NCBI GenBank assembly: GCA_904419785.1
Contig: CAJFSY010000001.1
Location: forward strand, 187,174-251,173
Source: an uncultured Neglectibacter sp.
GTDB lineage: Bacteria; Bacillota; Clostridia; Oscillospirales; Acutalibacteraceae
Direction: 5' to 3'
DNA: 64,000 nucleotides
How positions within the stretch are numbered: the stretch's first letter is position 1; each line of letters starts with the position of its first letter. The position numbers and the translations under genes were made by a program. The notes under the pieces were generated by a model. The model saw only the letters and a list, made by a program, of their open reading frames with translations. It was not told the origin of the DNA and searched no databases. Below, one piece after another: positions 8,768 through 18,455 of this stretch.

Positions 8768-9349
8768 ATGAGTTTAATCCCATATGTTATTGAACAGACA
8801 AACCGGGGTGAACGTTCTTATGACATTTTTTCCCGGCTGCTCAACGATCGCATCATCCTGCTGAATGAGGAAGTTAACAGCGCTTCCGCCGGAGTAGTGG
8901 TCGCCCAGCTGCTGTATTTGGAAGGTCAGGATCCGGAAAAGGATATCTCCCTGTACATTAACAGCCCTGGCGGTGTGATCACCGATGGTATGGCAATTTA
9001 TGACACCATGCAGTATATCAAATGCGATGTGTCTACTATTTGCTTGGGTATGGCCGCCAGTATGGGCGCGTTTTTGCTGGCCGCTGGCGCGAAAGGCAAA
9101 CGTTTCGCATTGCCCAACAGCGAGATCATGATCCACCAGCCCAGCGGTGGCGCTCAGGGCCAGGCTACGGATATTAGCATCCATGCCAATCACATTCTGC
9201 GGGTCAAAGAAAAACTGAACCAGATCTTGTCTGAGCGTACTGGCCAGCCGTTGGAAGTGGTAAAGCGCGATACAGAGCGCGATAACTTTATGACTGCCCA
9301 AGAAGCTTTGGAATATGGCCTGATCGACAAGGTCATCGAACATCGATAA
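8768..9349 (+). CDS. clpP: ATP-dependent Clp protease, proteolytic subunit
   Basis: ClpP forms the barrel-shaped serine protease that degrades substrates delivered by ClpX. The protein is 193 residues starting MSLIPYV from the ATG at 8768, after an AGGAG site at 8752-8756. The catalytic triad is visible: Ser98 in GMAASMGA, His123 in MIHQPSGG, and Asp172 in ERDNFM. An in-frame ORF opening at 8723 adds 15 residues but lacks a ribosome-binding site. I saw no CtsR-type operator or CIRCE element upstream. Confidence 0.97.
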   Translation: MSLIPYVIEQTNRGERSYDIFSRLLNDRIILLNEEVNSASAGVVVAQLLYLEGQDPEKDISLYINSPGGVITDGMAIYDTMQYIKCDVSTICLGMAASMGAFLLAAGAKGKRFALPNSEIMIHQPSGGAQGQATDISIHANHILRVKEKLNQILSERTGQPLEVVKRDTERDNFMTAQEALEYGLIDKVIEHR

Positions 9350-9368
9350 GAAGAAAGGGAGTGGACGG

Positions 9369-10670
9369 ATGCCAAACAGCAATGACCATGAGATCTGCTG
9401 TTCCTTCTGCGGCAAGCCTCAGTCTGTAGCAGACCGGCTTATCGCTGGTTCTGGCGTCTATATTTGCGACGCCTGTGTCAGATTGTGCATGTCTATCATT
9501 GAGGATGAGGACCGGCTGAAGAAGGGTAGGAGCGACGAGAAAGAGGTGGGCATTCTCCTTCCCAAGCCCCAGGAGATCAAAAAGAAGCTGGACGAATATG
9601 TAGTGGGCCAGGATAATGCAAAAATGGCTTTGTCCGTGGCTGTTTACAACCACTATAAGCGGATTTATTTTTCGGATGATGACGTGGAGATCACCAAAAG
9701 CAATGTTCTGTTGCTAGGTCCCACGGGTGTGGGCAAAACGTACCTTGCACAGACCCTTGCCAAGCTTTTGGATGTGCCTTTCGCTATCGCGGACGCCACC
9801 ACATTAACAGAGGCTGGCTATGTGGGAGAAGATGTGGAGAACATCCTTTTGCGGCTGATTCAAGCGGCTGATTTTGATATTTTCAAAGCAGAACGTGGAA
9901 TTATCTACATCGATGAAATCGATAAGATTTCCCGAAAGTCTGAAAATCAGTCCATCACCCGCGATGTAAGCGGTGAAGGCGTACAACAGGCGCTGCTGAA
10001 AATCTTGGAAGGGACTGTAGCCAGTGTTCCTCCCAAAGGCGGTAGAAAGCATCCGCAACAGGAAGCGATCAATATCAACACCTCGAACATTCTGTTTATC
10101 TGCGGCGGTGCGTTTGACGGTTTAGAAAAGATCGTTCAAAAGCGTGCTGCTTCCAGTTCGCTGGGATTTGGCGGTGAAGTTCACGGGAAGAAAGAACTTG
10201 ATCAGATCGATTGGATGAAGGATGTTACTCCCCACGATCTGGTAAAGTATGGCCTGATTCCTGAATTGGTAGGGCGTATCCCTGTGATCACCTCTCTGAA
10301 TGCTTTGGATGAAGAAGCTTTGGTGCGCATTTTGAGAGAGCCTAAGAATTCGCTGCTGAATCAGTATAAAAAGCTGTTTGACTTGGATAAAGTGGATTTG
10401 GAATTCACGGAAGAAGCATTGGTGGCAATCGCTCAAAAGACTTTAGAGCGCAAAACCGGCGCCCGTGGTTTGCGGTCCATTATGGAAGATATTTTGATGC
10501 CGTTGATGTACCAAGTCCCCAGCGACTATACCATTGAAAAAGTGGTTATCACCAAAGAGGTGGTAGAGGATGGAGCTGCTCCTCAAGTCACCTATAACAA
10601 AGACCGTAAACCGGTAAAGATTAAAATCACCCAGCCCAAGCGCCGGGACCGCCGTGATTCGGTATCATAA
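9369..10670 (+). CDS. clpX: ATP-dependent Clp protease, ATPase subunit ClpX
   Basis: ClpX is the AAA+ unfoldase that feeds ClpP. The 433-residue protein starts with a zinc-binding domain whose ligands are Cys11, Cys14, Cys33 and Cys36. The Walker A motif GPTGVGKT lies near residue 118, the pore-loop GYVGED follows, and the Walker B motif is [10 protein letters not shown]. The C-terminal sensor-2 segment KTGARGLRS is intact. The gene begins 19 bases after clpP behind a GGGAG site and is followed by a hairpin terminator. Confidence 0.97.
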   Translation: MPNSNDHEICCSFCGKPQSVADRLIAGSGVYICDACVRLCMSIIEDEDRLKKGRSDEKEVGILLPKPQEIKKKLDEYVVGQDNAKMALSVAVYNHYKRIYFSDDDVEITKSNVLLLGPTGVGKTYLAQTLAKLLDVPFAIADATTLTEAGYVGEDVENILLRLIQAADFDIFKAERGIIYIDEIDKISRKSENQSITRDVSGEGVQQALLKILEGTVASVPPKGGRKHPQQEAININTSNILFICGGAFDGLEKIVQKRAASSSLGFGGEVHGKKELDQIDWMKDVTPHDLVKYGLIPELVGRIPVITSLNALDEEALVRILREPKNSLLNQYKKLFDLDKVDLEFTEEALVAIAQKTLERKTGARGLRSIMEDILMPLMYQVPSDYTIEKVVITKEVVEDGAAPQVTYNKDRKPVKIKITQPKRRDRRDSVS

Positions 10671-10687
10671 ACACTACAATTACAGAT

Positions 10688-10717
10688 AAAAGGCTGAGGC
10701 GCCGGCCCCAGCCTTTT
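10688..10717 (+). terminator. Hairpin between clpX and lon
   Basis: A GC-rich hairpin pairs AAAGGCTG-GG with CC-CAGCCTTTT. It has only four trailing T residues, so termination may be partial and some transcripts may continue into lon. Confidence 0.65.
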
Positions 10718-10739
10718 GCTGGTATTTAGGAGTACATAC

Positions 10740-13172
10740 ATGCAAATTTTTACAGATGAAAATACCAAAATCGAAAATAATCTCGTCTTGCCGGTATTGG
10801 CAGTGCGGGGCCTGGTATTTTTCCCGGGCATGATCTTGCAATTTGATGTAGCCCGAAAGAAATCTGTGCTGGCCGTATCGGAGGCGATTTCCTCAGACCG
10901 GTTGATTTTTCTTGTTACTCAAATTGACCTCTCTGATAAAGAACCTACAGGGGATGATCTTTATAAGATCGGCGTAATCGCCAGGATCAAACAAGTGGTG
11001 CATCACTCGGAAGAGGGCGTAAAACTTCATGTAGAAGGAGTCTGTCGCGGCGAGATAAATTCTCTGCTGCAAGAAGAACCCTATCTTCTGGGAGATATTA
11101 CTAAGTGTCCGGTGCTTACCTATAAACCTTCTTATCGCTCTGAAGCGTTGCTGCGGATTATCCACGAAAAATTTGACGATTATCTGCGGTTGTTCAAGCA
11201 TGTACCGCCGGATGTTCTTTTAGGCGTGCTTCAAGAAAAGGATTGCGGTAGGCTGGCTGATTATATCACCTCAAATATTTCCATTGATTTTGAGCGCAAA
11301 CAATATATTTTGGATGAATTACGGCCATTAAAGCGTATGCAAAAGCTGGTTGATATCATTACAGAAGAGATCAAGATCTTGTCCGTGGAAAATGAGATCA
11401 ACCAAAAAGCCCAGGCTCAAATGGATGAAAACCAGCGGGAATACTTTCTGAAAGAGCAAATGCGTGCAATCGCCAGCGAACTGGGTGAGGATGACAGCCC
11501 TCAGCAAGAGGCAGACGAACTCCGGGAAAAGGTTTTAGCTTTGGGCCTTTCTAAAGTCTGCGAGGAAAAACTTTTAAAGGAATGCGACAAACTATACCGT
11601 ATGCCTTATGGTTCCCATGAAGCCAGCGTGATTCGCATGTATCTGGATACTTGTTTGGAGCTTCCCTGGAAGAAATCTTCTAAAGAAAAGTTGGATTTGA
11701 AGCGCGCTCAAAGAATTCTGGACCGGGATCACTATGGCTTAGAAAAAGTAAAAGAACGTTTTATCGAGATTTTAGCAGTGAAATGTCTGGCACCCCAGCA
11801 GACAGGGCAGATCATTTGCCTTGCGGGCCCTCCCGGCGTGGGTAAAACTTCTATTGCCCGTTCTATCGCCGAAGCTACAGGACGAAAATATGTACGCGTA
11901 TCTTTAGGCGGTGTTAGCGATGAGGCGGAAATTATGGGCCATCGGCGGACTTATGTAGGTTCTATGCCTGGTCGGATCATCAATGCGGTCAAACAGGCTG
12001 GCGTCAATAATCCGCTGATACTGTTGGATGAGATTGACAAGCTGGGACAGAACTTTAAAGGCGATCCGGCTTCCGCTTTGTTGGAAGTATTAGATCCTGA
12101 ACAAAACACAGAATTTACCGATCATTATGTAGATATGCCTTTTGATTTGAGCAATGTTCTGTTCATTACTACTGCAAACGATGCGGGCCGCATTCCCGGA
12201 CCTTTGTATGATCGAATGGATATTATCGAATTGGGCAGCTATACTTTAGAAGAGAAAATCAATATCGTTACCCGGCATTTGATCAAGAAACAGCTGAAAA
12301 AACATGGTATTCTTGCTTCACAGTTAAAATTCAGCAAGGCGGCTGTAAAAGAGCTGATTGAAGGTTACACGCGGGAAGCTGGTGTGCGTACATTAGAGCG
12401 TACCATCGCGTCTATTTGCAGAAAAATTGCCAAACAAATCGTGTCCGATCCGGAATTCAGCACTTACACCGTGAAGCCTGAAAATCTGGAAAGCCTGCTT
12501 GGTCCTCGGAAATACTCAAAGGACCAGCTTTCCAGAGAGGATACCATCGGCCTCGTTAACGGCTTGGCTTGGACAAGTGTAGGCGGTGAGCTGCTTCCCA
12601 TTGAAGTCGCTGTGATGGAGGGAACGGGGAAAATTCAACTTACCGGTTCATTGGGTGACGTGATGAAAGAATCTGCTAACGCTGCGATTACCTGCATCCG
12701 TACACGTGCCGGCGCCTTGGGGATTTCTCCGAAATTTTACGAAAAATGTGACATCCATATCCATGCTCCAGAAGGCGCTGTCCCTAAGGACGGACCCTCT
12801 GCCGGTATTGCCATGGCCACTGCAATCACTTCGGCCTTGTGTGGTATTCCTGTACGACATGACGTGGCTATGACAGGTGAAATCACTTTACAGGGTCGAG
12901 TTCTTCCCATTGGCGGTTTAAAAGAGAAATCCATGGCAGCCTATAAAAATGGCATGAAAACCGTTTTGATTCCTGCTGAGAACGTCCCGGATCTGGCAGA
13001 AGTAGATAGTGTCGTGAAAGACAATGTCACGTTCATACCTGTAAAACGTGTGGATACCGTATTGGAAACGGCATTGCTCCATATGCCTAGACCTATCGCT
13101 CAGGACACCGCCGCATCTCTTCCAGGAGAAATACCCGCCAAACATCAAAACTCGCCTGAGCTCTATCAATAA
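10740..13172 (+). CDS. lon: ATP-dependent Lon protease
   Basis: Lon degrades damaged and regulatory proteins in the cytoplasm. The 810-residue protein has the N-terminal substrate-binding domain, the AAA+ domain with Walker [10 protein letters not shown] near residue 361 and Walker [10 protein letters not shown], and the protease domain. The serine-lysine dyad is visible as the serine in KDGPSAG (about residue 687) and the lysine in GGLKEK (about 728). The ATG at 10740 follows TAGGAG. A longer reading from 10716 would start inside the terminator region. engB follows after ten bases. Confidence 0.97.
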   Translation: MQIFTDENTKIENNLVLPVLAVRGLVFFPGMILQFDVARKKSVLAVSEAISSDRLIFLVTQIDLSDKEPTGDDLYKIGVIARIKQVVHHSEEGVKLHVEGVCRGEINSLLQEEPYLLGDITKCPVLTYKPSYRSEALLRIIHEKFDDYLRLFKHVPPDVLLGVLQEKDCGRLADYITSNISIDFERKQYILDELRPLKRMQKLVDIITEEIKILSVENEINQKAQAQMDENQREYFLKEQMRAIASELGEDDSPQQEADELREKVLALGLSKVCEEKLLKECDKLYRMPYGSHEASVIRMYLDTCLELPWKKSSKEKLDLKRAQRILDRDHYGLEKVKERFIEILAVKCLAPQQTGQIICLAGPPGVGKTSIARSIAEATGRKYVRVSLGGVSDEAEIMGHRRTYVGSMPGRIINAVKQAGVNNPLILLDEIDKLGQNFKGDPASALLEVLDPEQNTEFTDHYVDMPFDLSNVLFITTANDAGRIPGPLYDRMDIIELGSYTLEEKINIVTRHLIKKQLKKHGILASQLKFSKAAVKELIEGYTREAGVRTLERTIASICRKIAKQIVSDPEFSTYTVKPENLESLLGPRKYSKDQLSREDTIGLVNGLAWTSVGGELLPIEVAVMEGTGKIQLTGSLGDVMKESANAAITCIRTRAGALGISPKFYEKCDIHIHAPEGAVPKDGPSAGIAMATAITSALCGIPVRHDVAMTGEITLQGRVLPIGGLKEKSMAAYKNGMKTVLIPAENVPDLAEVDSVVKDNVTFIPVKRVDTVLETALLHMPRPIAQDTAASLPGEIPAKHQNSPELYQ

Positions 13173-13182
13173 GGAGATCATT

Positions 13183-13773
13183 GTGAATTTTCAAAATGTA
13201 GAATTTGAATTGGCTGCCGGCCGGAAAGACCAGCTTCCCAAAGGAAGCGTACCTGAAATCGTGTTTTCCGGAAAGTCCAATGTGGGGAAATCTTCGTTGA
13301 TCAACCGGCTTGTCAATCGGAAAGCGTTAGCCAGAGTCAGCGCCACACCAGGAAAAACAGCTACCATCAATTTCTATCGGCTTCCAGAGTGCCGTTTGGT
13401 GGATTTACCTGGATATGGATATGCTAAAGTGTCAAAAGGAGAGCGCGACAGATGGGCATCGCTGGTAGAAGGTTACTTTGCCCAAGACAGAAACGTCGCC
13501 TTGGTCATCCAACTTGTGGATATGCGTCATAAACCTACGGCGGATGATCTGCAAATGGTGAATTTCCTTTTGCAGACCGGCCGCCCGTTTATTGTGGTCT
13601 GCACAAAAAGTGACAAGTTGAACCGCTCGGAAACAGGACAGCAAACCGCCTTGTTTGATGAAATTTTTAGAGAACAGGGGATTGACTGGTATCCTTTTTC
13701 CGCCGTAAAAGGAGCGGGATTGGAACAATTAAAAGAAGTAATGAAACAAGCGGTAAACCGTGAGAACCAATAA
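13183..13773 (+). CDS. engB: Ribosome biogenesis GTPase EngB (YsxC/YihA)
   Basis: This 196-residue essential GTPase functions in assembly of the large ribosomal subunit. The G1 box GKSNVGKSS, the G3 box DLPGYG and the G4 box TKSDK are in the usual order. The start is a GTG at 13183, because AAGGAG (13171-13176) lies six bases upstream and this gives the standard family length. A longer in-frame ORF opens at 13048 inside lon but would add 45 unrelated residues. The lon-engB order matches Bacillus subtilis lonA-ysxC. Confidence 0.96.
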   Translation: MNFQNVEFELAAGRKDQLPKGSVPEIVFSGKSNVGKSSLINRLVNRKALARVSATPGKTATINFYRLPECRLVDLPGYGYAKVSKGERDRWASLVEGYFAQDRNVALVIQLVDMRHKPTADDLQMVNFLLQTGRPFIVVCTKSDKLNRSETGQQTALFDEIFREQGIDWYPFSAVKGAGLEQLKEVMKQAVNRENQ

Positions 13774-13791
13774 TAAAGTGAGGGACTGGAA

Positions 13792-15087
13792 ATGATTTCA
13801 AATTGCCTGAAAATCAATCATGCGGGACATTTGGAAATTAGCGGGTGCGATACCGTTGAGCTTGCGGAACAGTATGGAACTCCGTTGTATGTGATGAGTG
13901 AAGATCAAATACGAGAGACTTGCCGCAGATATGTAGCCTCTTTTGCGAAAAATTACAATGGTCACGGAAAACCCATCTATGCCAGCAAAGCGTTTAGTTG
14001 CAAAGAGATTTACCGGATTGTACTCAGCGAAGGACTGGATGTAGAAGTGGTGTCTGGTGGAGAGCTTTACACTGCGCTGCAAGCTGGTGTGCCCAGTTCG
14101 CAGATTCATTTCCAGGGGAATAATAAATCCACTGGCGAATTAACCATGGCCCTGGAAAACGGGGTTGGGGATATTGTGGTGGATAATCTCTATGAACTGG
14201 AATGTTTGGAAAAACTCGCTGCACAACGCAACATGACTGCATCCATTTCTTTCCGCATCAAGCCTGGAATTGATGCTCATACTCATGAGTTTATCCGTAC
14301 TGGTCAAATAGATTCCAAGTTTGGCTTGGATTTAGCCAGTGGTGAAGCTCTTGATGCACTTCGCCAGGCTAAAGAAATGCAGCATATCGCTGTAAAGGGA
14401 TTACATTGTCATATTGGCTCTCAGATTCTTGAATGCGCTCCTTTTGTGCACGCAGCTGAAGTGATGCTGGACTTTTATGGGAAGATTCGGAACGAGCTGG
14501 GAATGACCTTTGAACATTTGAATTTAGGCGGCGGCTTCGGTATCCATTACACAGAAAACGACGATGCGATTCCTTATGAGAATTACATGGAAGCTGTATC
14601 TTCCATGGTACATTCCAAATGCCAAGAATTGAATCTGGAATTGCCTCGCATTTTTATAGAGCCTGGGCGCTCCATTGTAGGGGAAGCTGGCATCACTTTG
14701 TATTCTGTAGGCGCTATCAAAGAGATTCCCGGTGTGCGCAACTATGTGGCCATTGACGGAGGTATGTTCGATAATCCCCGTTATGCGTTGTACCAGTCTG
14801 CGTATACCTGCCTGGTTGCCAATAAAGCAGATAAACCCGCCGACTATATTGCCACGATTGCCGGTAAATGCTGCGAGAGCGGCGACTTGATCCAGGAACA
14901 CACCCCCATTCAAAAACCGGAATCCGGCGACATTTTGGCGGTACTTTCCACAGGAGCATACAACTACTCCATGGCATCCAACTATAACCGCAATTTGAAA
15001 CCCGCGTGCGTAATGGTTTCCAATGGAAATTCCCGCATTGTAATCAAAGGGGAAACTTACGAAGATCTTATACGCAATGACGTTTAA
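13792..15087 (+). CDS. lysA: Diaminopimelate decarboxylase
   Basis: LysA decarboxylates meso-diaminopimelate to lysine, the last step of lysine synthesis. The 431-residue fold-type III PLP enzyme carries its PLP lysine at Lys66 in YASKAFSC. The HCHIGSQ motif, the glycine-rich GGGFGI loop, the catalytic-cysteine segment CCESGD and the C-terminal GAYNYSM are all present. It starts 18 bases after engB with no lysine riboswitch between them, so it is probably expressed with the lon-engB transcript. Confidence 0.97.
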   Translation: MISNCLKINHAGHLEISGCDTVELAEQYGTPLYVMSEDQIRETCRRYVASFAKNYNGHGKPIYASKAFSCKEIYRIVLSEGLDVEVVSGGELYTALQAGVPSSQIHFQGNNKSTGELTMALENGVGDIVVDNLYELECLEKLAAQRNMTASISFRIKPGIDAHTHEFIRTGQIDSKFGLDLASGEALDALRQAKEMQHIAVKGLHCHIGSQILECAPFVHAAEVMLDFYGKIRNELGMTFEHLNLGGGFGIHYTENDDAIPYENYMEAVSSMVHSKCQELNLELPRIFIEPGRSIVGEAGITLYSVGAIKEIPGVRNYVAIDGGMFDNPRYALYQSAYTCLVANKADKPADYIATIAGKCCESGDLIQEHTPIQKPESGDILAVLSTGAYNYSMASNYNRNLKPACVMVSNGNSRIVIKGETYEDLIRNDV

Positions 15088-15095
15088 TTTTCCTG

Positions 15096-15124
15096 TTTAC
15101 TTTTCCGCTTTTATATGCTAAAAT
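15096..15124 (+). promoter_or_regulatory. Sigma-A promoter of the yerC-like operon
   Basis: TTTACT (15096-15101) and TAAAAT (15119-15124) are separated by 17 bases. The -10 box is preceded by TGC, making an extended -10. The start would fall about 30 bases before the next gene. Confidence 0.75.
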
Positions 15125-15162
15125 TTTAAAGCATAAATCTGTGGAAAGGATGCGCAGAAAAT

Positions 15163-15459
15163 ATGAACGGAAGAATTCAAGATAAAAATACTGACTTTCT
15201 CTTTCAGGCAATTTTAGCGCTGGAAACTCCAGAAGAATGCTATCGCTTTTTTGAAGATCTGTGTACGGTCCCAGAACTAAAAGCCATGTCCCAGCGTTTG
15301 GCTGTGGCCCATATGCTTAGCCACAAGCGGGTGTATAGTGACATTGTATCAGAGACCGGGGCTTCTACCGCTACCATCAGCCGGGTGAACCGTTCGCTGA
15401 ACTATGGCAGCGACGGTTATGAGCTCGTGTTCAGCCGCCTGGACAAAAAGGAGTTCTAA
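15163..15459 (+). CDS. YerC/YecD family TrpR-related regulator
   Basis: This 98-residue protein matches the YerC/YecD family of TrpR-like proteins. The C-terminal half holds a helix-turn-helix: YSDIVSETGASTATISRV resembles the DNA-reading part of TrpR. The family is common in Firmicutes next to metabolic genes and its effector is not established. The gene has its own promoter and precedes a methyltransferase gene after two bases. Tryptophan control should not be assumed, because no trp gene is in the window. Confidence 0.85.
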   Translation: MNGRIQDKNTDFLFQAILALETPEECYRFFEDLCTVPELKAMSQRLAVAHMLSHKRVYSDIVSETGASTATISRVNRSLNYGSDGYELVFSRLDKKEF

Positions 15460-15461
15460 GC

Positions 15462-16211
15462 GTGAAAAGCTATTCCGTTTTTGCTCAGTTTTATGACGAA
15501 TTAACGGCCAATGTAGAATATTCCAAACGTGCGGAATATCTTTTGGAATTGATGAAACGTCTTGGCCATGATCCTGGTTTGACGTTGGACTTGGCTTGCG
15601 GTACGGGTTCACTGACATTAGAACTTTACCGGAAAGGTGTAGACATCTACGGGATTGACGGTTCGGTGGAAATGCTTTCCGAGGCCCGCATGAAATGCGC
15701 AGAAGCTGGTGCGGATATCTTATTCCTTTGTCAAAAAATGCAATCCATCGACTTGTATGGTACGGTGGATACAGTTCTTTGCACCCTGGATAGCTTAAAT
15801 CATCTTAAAAATGGGGAAGAGCTTCAAAAAGTTTTTTCGAAAGTCTCTTTTTTTATGGACCCAGGGGGCTATTTTCTTTTTGACATGAATACACTGTATA
15901 AGCACCAGAAAGTTCTGGGAAACGAGACATATGTTTATGACACGGAGAATGTGTATTGTGTATGGCAAAACCGGTGTCATAAAGATGGGAAAGTGGACAT
16001 TCAGCTGGATTTTTTTCAACCTGAAGGAGAAGTGTATGTCCGTAGTACAGAATGCTTTTCAGAACAAGCGTACCCTGTAGATGAAATTTTGGAGCGGCTT
16101 GCCAAAGCTGAATTTTGCGACGTGCAAGTGTTTGATGAATTGACATTTGAGCCACCTAAAATGGATAGTCAGCGGTTGGTATTCGCCGCGAAAAAGCAAG
16201 GAAGGAACTAA
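15462..16211 (+). CDS. Class I SAM-dependent methyltransferase
   Basis: This 249-residue protein has a Rossmann-type methyltransferase fold. The SAM-binding motif I is LDLACGTGSL near residues 40-49, followed by the acidic end of strand 2 in YGIDGS. Motif V-like segment CTLDSLNHL is also visible. The start is a GTG two bases after the preceding stop, indicating tight coupling. The methyl acceptor is unknown. Its last bases provide the ribosome-binding site for hslO. Confidence 0.85.
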   Translation: MKSYSVFAQFYDELTANVEYSKRAEYLLELMKRLGHDPGLTLDLACGTGSLTLELYRKGVDIYGIDGSVEMLSEARMKCAEAGADILFLCQKMQSIDLYGTVDTVLCTLDSLNHLKNGEELQKVFSKVSFFMDPGGYFLFDMNTLYKHQKVLGNETYVYDTENVYCVWQNRCHKDGKVDIQLDFFQPEGEVYVRSTECFSEQAYPVDEILERLAKAEFCDVQVFDELTFEPPKMDSQRLVFAAKKQGRN

Positions 16212-16218
16212 TTCTTTT

Positions 16219-17118
16219 ATGGATAAAATTTTACGTACCATCACTTCAGACGGCAGCATTATGGCAGCAGCCATTGATTCCAGCCACATCGTTTATACCG
16301 CCCAGAAGGTTCATGGGCTTTCTAAAACGGCGTGCGCAGCCTTAGGCAGACTGTTGACAGGCACCTCTTTAATGGGAGATATGCTGAAGTCAGAGGATTC
16401 TTCTTTAACGTTAAAAGTCAATGGTGGGGGCCCTTTAGGAAATTTGGTGGCTATTTCTGACTATAAAGGCAACGTTCGTGGCTACGTAGATCATCCTGAA
16501 ATAGATTTGCCCCTAAAACCCAACGGTAAGATCGATGTAGGCGGCGCTGTAGGTAATCAGGGCCGTTTGGCTGTCATTCGCGATATGGGGGAGGGCGATC
16601 CCTATGTCGGGCAGGTAGAACTGGTCAGCGGAGAAATTGCTGAGGATTTGACCAGCTATTATGCCAGCAGTGAGCAAATCCCCACCGTATGCGCGTTAGG
16701 CGTTCTTGTAGACAAGGAAAACGGGGAAGCCATGCTTTCAGGCGGATTGCTGATTCAGGCCCTTCCTGGCGCGGATAACAGCGCTTTAGAGCGTTTGGAA
16801 GAAAATATCGCAAAATTGGATTCTGTCACCACTATGCTGGCCAAGGGCATGAGTCCTGAGGAAATGTGCCGTGCCGCTTTGAACGGCTTTGAGGTGGAAA
16901 TTCTGGATGAATCTCCAGTACATTATGTGTGCACTTGCAGCAAGCAGCGTTTTGCCAAGGCGTTGCTAACTCTCGGCAGCAAAGAACTTAGAAGTCTCCA
17001 TGGCGACGATCATGGGGATGTAGAAACGGTTTGCCACTATTGTAACAAGAAGTATGTTTTTTCAAAAGATGAGATTGCGCAGCTGGCAGAACAGGCCGAA
17101 AATGCTGAGAAAAAATAA
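16219..17118 (+). CDS. hslO: Redox-regulated chaperone Hsp33
   Basis: Hsp33 is a cytoplasmic holdase chaperone that is switched on by oxidation. The 299-residue reading starts at the ATG at 16219; a longer ORF overlaps the methyltransferase and is unlikely. The regulatory zinc site is intact as CTC in the VCTCSKQ segment and CHYC near the C-terminus, the four cysteines that form disulfides upon oxidative stress. The N-terminal VNGGGPLGN segment is also family-typical. It is followed by a promoter for the tRNA cluster. Confidence 0.95.
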   Translation: MDKILRTITSDGSIMAAAIDSSHIVYTAQKVHGLSKTACAALGRLLTGTSLMGDMLKSEDSSLTLKVNGGGPLGNLVAISDYKGNVRGYVDHPEIDLPLKPNGKIDVGGAVGNQGRLAVIRDMGEGDPYVGQVELVSGEIAEDLTSYYASSEQIPTVCALGVLVDKENGEAMLSGGLLIQALPGADNSALERLEENIAKLDSVTTMLAKGMSPEEMCRAALNGFEVEILDESPVHYVCTCSKQRFAKALLTLGSKELRSLHGDDHGDVETVCHYCNKKYVFSKDEIAQLAEQAENAEKK

Positions 17119-17142
17119 TTTGAAAAAATTTGAAAAAAGTGG

Positions 17143-17171
17143 TTGACAAATCGAGGTCTATCGTGTATGAT
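17143..17171 (+). promoter_or_regulatory. Consensus sigma-A promoter of the tRNA cluster
   Basis: TTGACA (17143-17148) and TATGAT (17166-17171) have a 17-base spacer. They lie 50 bases before the first tRNA. Confidence 0.85.
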
Positions 17172-17220
17172 ATTAAACGTCGCTGATGGAGCGACACGGA
17201 AATGTGTGGTAGGACTTATG

Positions 17221-17296
17221 GGGGCATAGCTCAGCTGGTTAGAGCACCTGCCTTACAAGCAGGGGGTCATAGGTTCGAGTCCTATTGTCCCCACCA
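17221..17296 (+). tRNA. tRNA-Val (anticodon TAC)
   Basis: The 76-base gene folds into a full cloverleaf. The anticodon loop is CTTACAA between CCTGC and GCAGG, giving TAC. The acceptor stem GGGGCAT pairs with the 3' strand, and CCA is encoded at 17294-17296. The T-loop is GGTTCGAGTCC. Confidence 0.97.
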
Positions 17297-17312
17297 TACA
17301 CATTTTAAATGT

Positions 17313-17389
17313 GGCCCGGTAGTTCAGCTGGTTAGAACGCTAGCCTGTCACGCTAGAGGTCGACGGTTCGAGCCCGTTCCGGGTCGCCA
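17313..17389 (+). tRNA. tRNA-Asp (anticodon GTC)
   Basis: The 77-base gene has acceptor stem GGCCCGG paired with CCGGGTC, with an encoded CCA end. The anticodon loop is CTGTCAC between CTAGC and GCTAG, giving GTC. It lies 16 bases after tRNA-Val on the same transcript. Confidence 0.97.
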
Positions 17390-17394
17390 CATTT

Positions 17395-17448
17395 GCCTCT
17401 GTAGCGCCAAGGTGGAGGTAGCGAGTTCGAGCCTCGTCTTCCGCTCCA
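17395..17448 (+). pseudogene. Truncated tRNA-Gly (GCC) remnant
   Basis: Only the 3' half of a tRNA is present. From GCCAAGG (about 17406) to the encoded CCA end (17446-17448) the sequence matches the 3' half of a bacterial tRNA-Gly(GCC), with an intact T-arm GCGAG-TTCGAGC-CTCGT and 3' acceptor strand CTTCCGC plus T and CCA. The partner acceptor strand GCGGAAG, the D-arm and the 5' side of the anticodon arm are missing. It lies inside the transcribed cluster, directly before the terminator. The remnant probably arose by deletion. Confidence 0.75.
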
Positions 17449-17456
17449 GGATTGTG

Positions 17457-17494
17457 AAAAGACGCTTATTTTACATAAAGTAAGCGTCTTTTCT
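17457..17494 (+). terminator. Terminator between the Val-Asp cluster and tRNA-Cys
   Basis: AAAAGACGCTTA (17457-17468) pairs with TAAGCGTCTTTT (17481-17492). The symmetrical A- and T-tracts give an intrinsic terminator on the plus strand. Confidence 0.8.
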
Positions 17495-17501
17495 ACAAGA
17501 T

Positions 17502-17576
17502 GGTGACATAGCCAAGTGGTAAGGCATGGGTCTGCAAAACCCTGATTCCCCGGTTCAAATCCGGGTGTCACCTCCA
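17502..17576 (+). tRNA. tRNA-Cys (anticodon GCA)
   Basis: The 75-base gene has acceptor stem GGTGACA paired with TGTCACC and an encoded CCA. The anticodon loop is CTGCAAA, giving GCA. It lies after a terminator and I see no clear promoter of its own, so it may depend on read-through. Confidence 0.97.
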
Positions 17577-17580
17577 AATA

Positions 17581-17617
17581 AAAAGTTCTGACTTAATCTA
17601 AGTCGGAACTTTTTTTA
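17581..17617 (+). terminator. Terminator of tRNA-Cys
   Basis: AAAAGTTC-GACTTA pairs with TAAGTC-GAACTTTT across a three-base loop, followed by a T-tract. Confidence 0.85.
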
Positions 17618-17645
17618 TTGCTTTTTTCTTCCAAAAAGGTATAAT
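17618..17645 (+). promoter_or_regulatory. Promoter of the AAC(3)-family gene
   Basis: TTGCTT (17618-17623) and a perfect TATAAT (17640-17645) are spaced by 16 bases, 30 bases before the start codon. Confidence 0.7.
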
Positions 17646-17675
17646 GAAGATGCATTTGGATGAGAGGAGTTTTTT

Positions 17676-18455
17676 ATGCATACAAAATTTGATTTAATCC
17701 GGGATATTCGATCTTTGGACGTTGAACCGACAAGCACTCTGCTAATACACTCTTCCATGAAAGCCATCGGCCCTGTAGAGAGTGGAGCCGATACTGTATT
17801 GGACGCTTGGATGGAGTACATGAAAGATGGTTTGTTGATTTTTCCCACGCATACCTGGAACCGCGTCACAAAATCTACTGATATTTTCGATTCCCGCACC
17901 CAATCTTCTTGTGTGGGGATTCTTTCTGAATTGTTTCGTCAGAGGTCTGGTGTTGTGCGTTCTTTACATCCTACGCATTCTGTTGCCGCTTTTGGAAAAG
18001 ATGCGCTTTCTTATGTATCTGGAGAAGAGAAAGCAACGTCTCCATTGCCCCGAGAAGGCTGCTGGGGCAAATTGCTTGATCGGGATGCCAATATTCTGTT
18101 TTTGGGTTGTACTCTGCGCTCTAACACCTTTATTCACGGCGTAGAAGAATGGAATGAGATTCCAGACCGGGTGAGCGCCTGGACAAAACCTTTGACCCTT
18201 ATTGACCAAGAGGGAAAAGAATATCATGTGGACATGCATTGTCACCACTGCGAAGCTCGAGAAGACGTTTCTGAAAACTACGGAAAACTTGAGGAACCCT
18301 TCCGCCGCTTAGGAGCTATCCGTTACGGGAAATTCGGCAACGCCTTGTGCATTTTGGGAAATGCCCAAAAAATGAATGAAATCGCTTCCAAACTGCTGAA
18401 AAGAGAGCCAAATCTCTTTCTCAACAAGGAAGCGATTCCAGGAGATTGGTATTAA
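17676..18455 (+). CDS. Aminoglycoside N(3)-acetyltransferase family protein
   Basis: This 259-residue protein belongs to the antibiotic-NAT fold family that includes AAC(3) enzymes and Bacillus YokD. Conserved family segments are LLIHSSMKAIGPVESG near the N-terminus, IFPTHTW, and HPTHSVAAFG with the catalytic histidine. Members acetylate aminoglycosides with acetyl-CoA, but many chromosomal homologues have other or unknown substrates. The gene has its own promoter and no mobile element beside it, so it looks like a resident gene rather than an acquired resistance gene. It ends where metH ends on the other strand. Confidence 0.85.
   Translation: MHTKFDLIRDIRSLDVEPTSTLLIHSSMKAIGPVESGADTVLDAWMEYMKDGLLIFPTHTWNRVTKSTDIFDSRTQSSCVGILSELFRQRSGVVRSLHPTHSVAAFGKDALSYVSGEEKATSPLPREGCWGKLLDRDANILFLGCTLRSNTFIHGVEEWNEIPDRVSAWTKPLTLIDQEGKEYHVDMHCHHCEAREDVSENYGKLEEPFRRLGAIRYGKFGNALCILGNAQKMNEIASKLLKREPNLFLNKEAIPGDWY

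Noticed and set aside
17202-17483. 93-codon ORF across the tRNA cluster
   Set aside because: The translated sequence is simply tRNA genes read as protein.
17676-18455. Acquired aminoglycoside resistance gene
   Set aside because: It has the AAC(3) fold, but no mobile element, attachment site or composition change is visible, so I treat it as a resident homologue.
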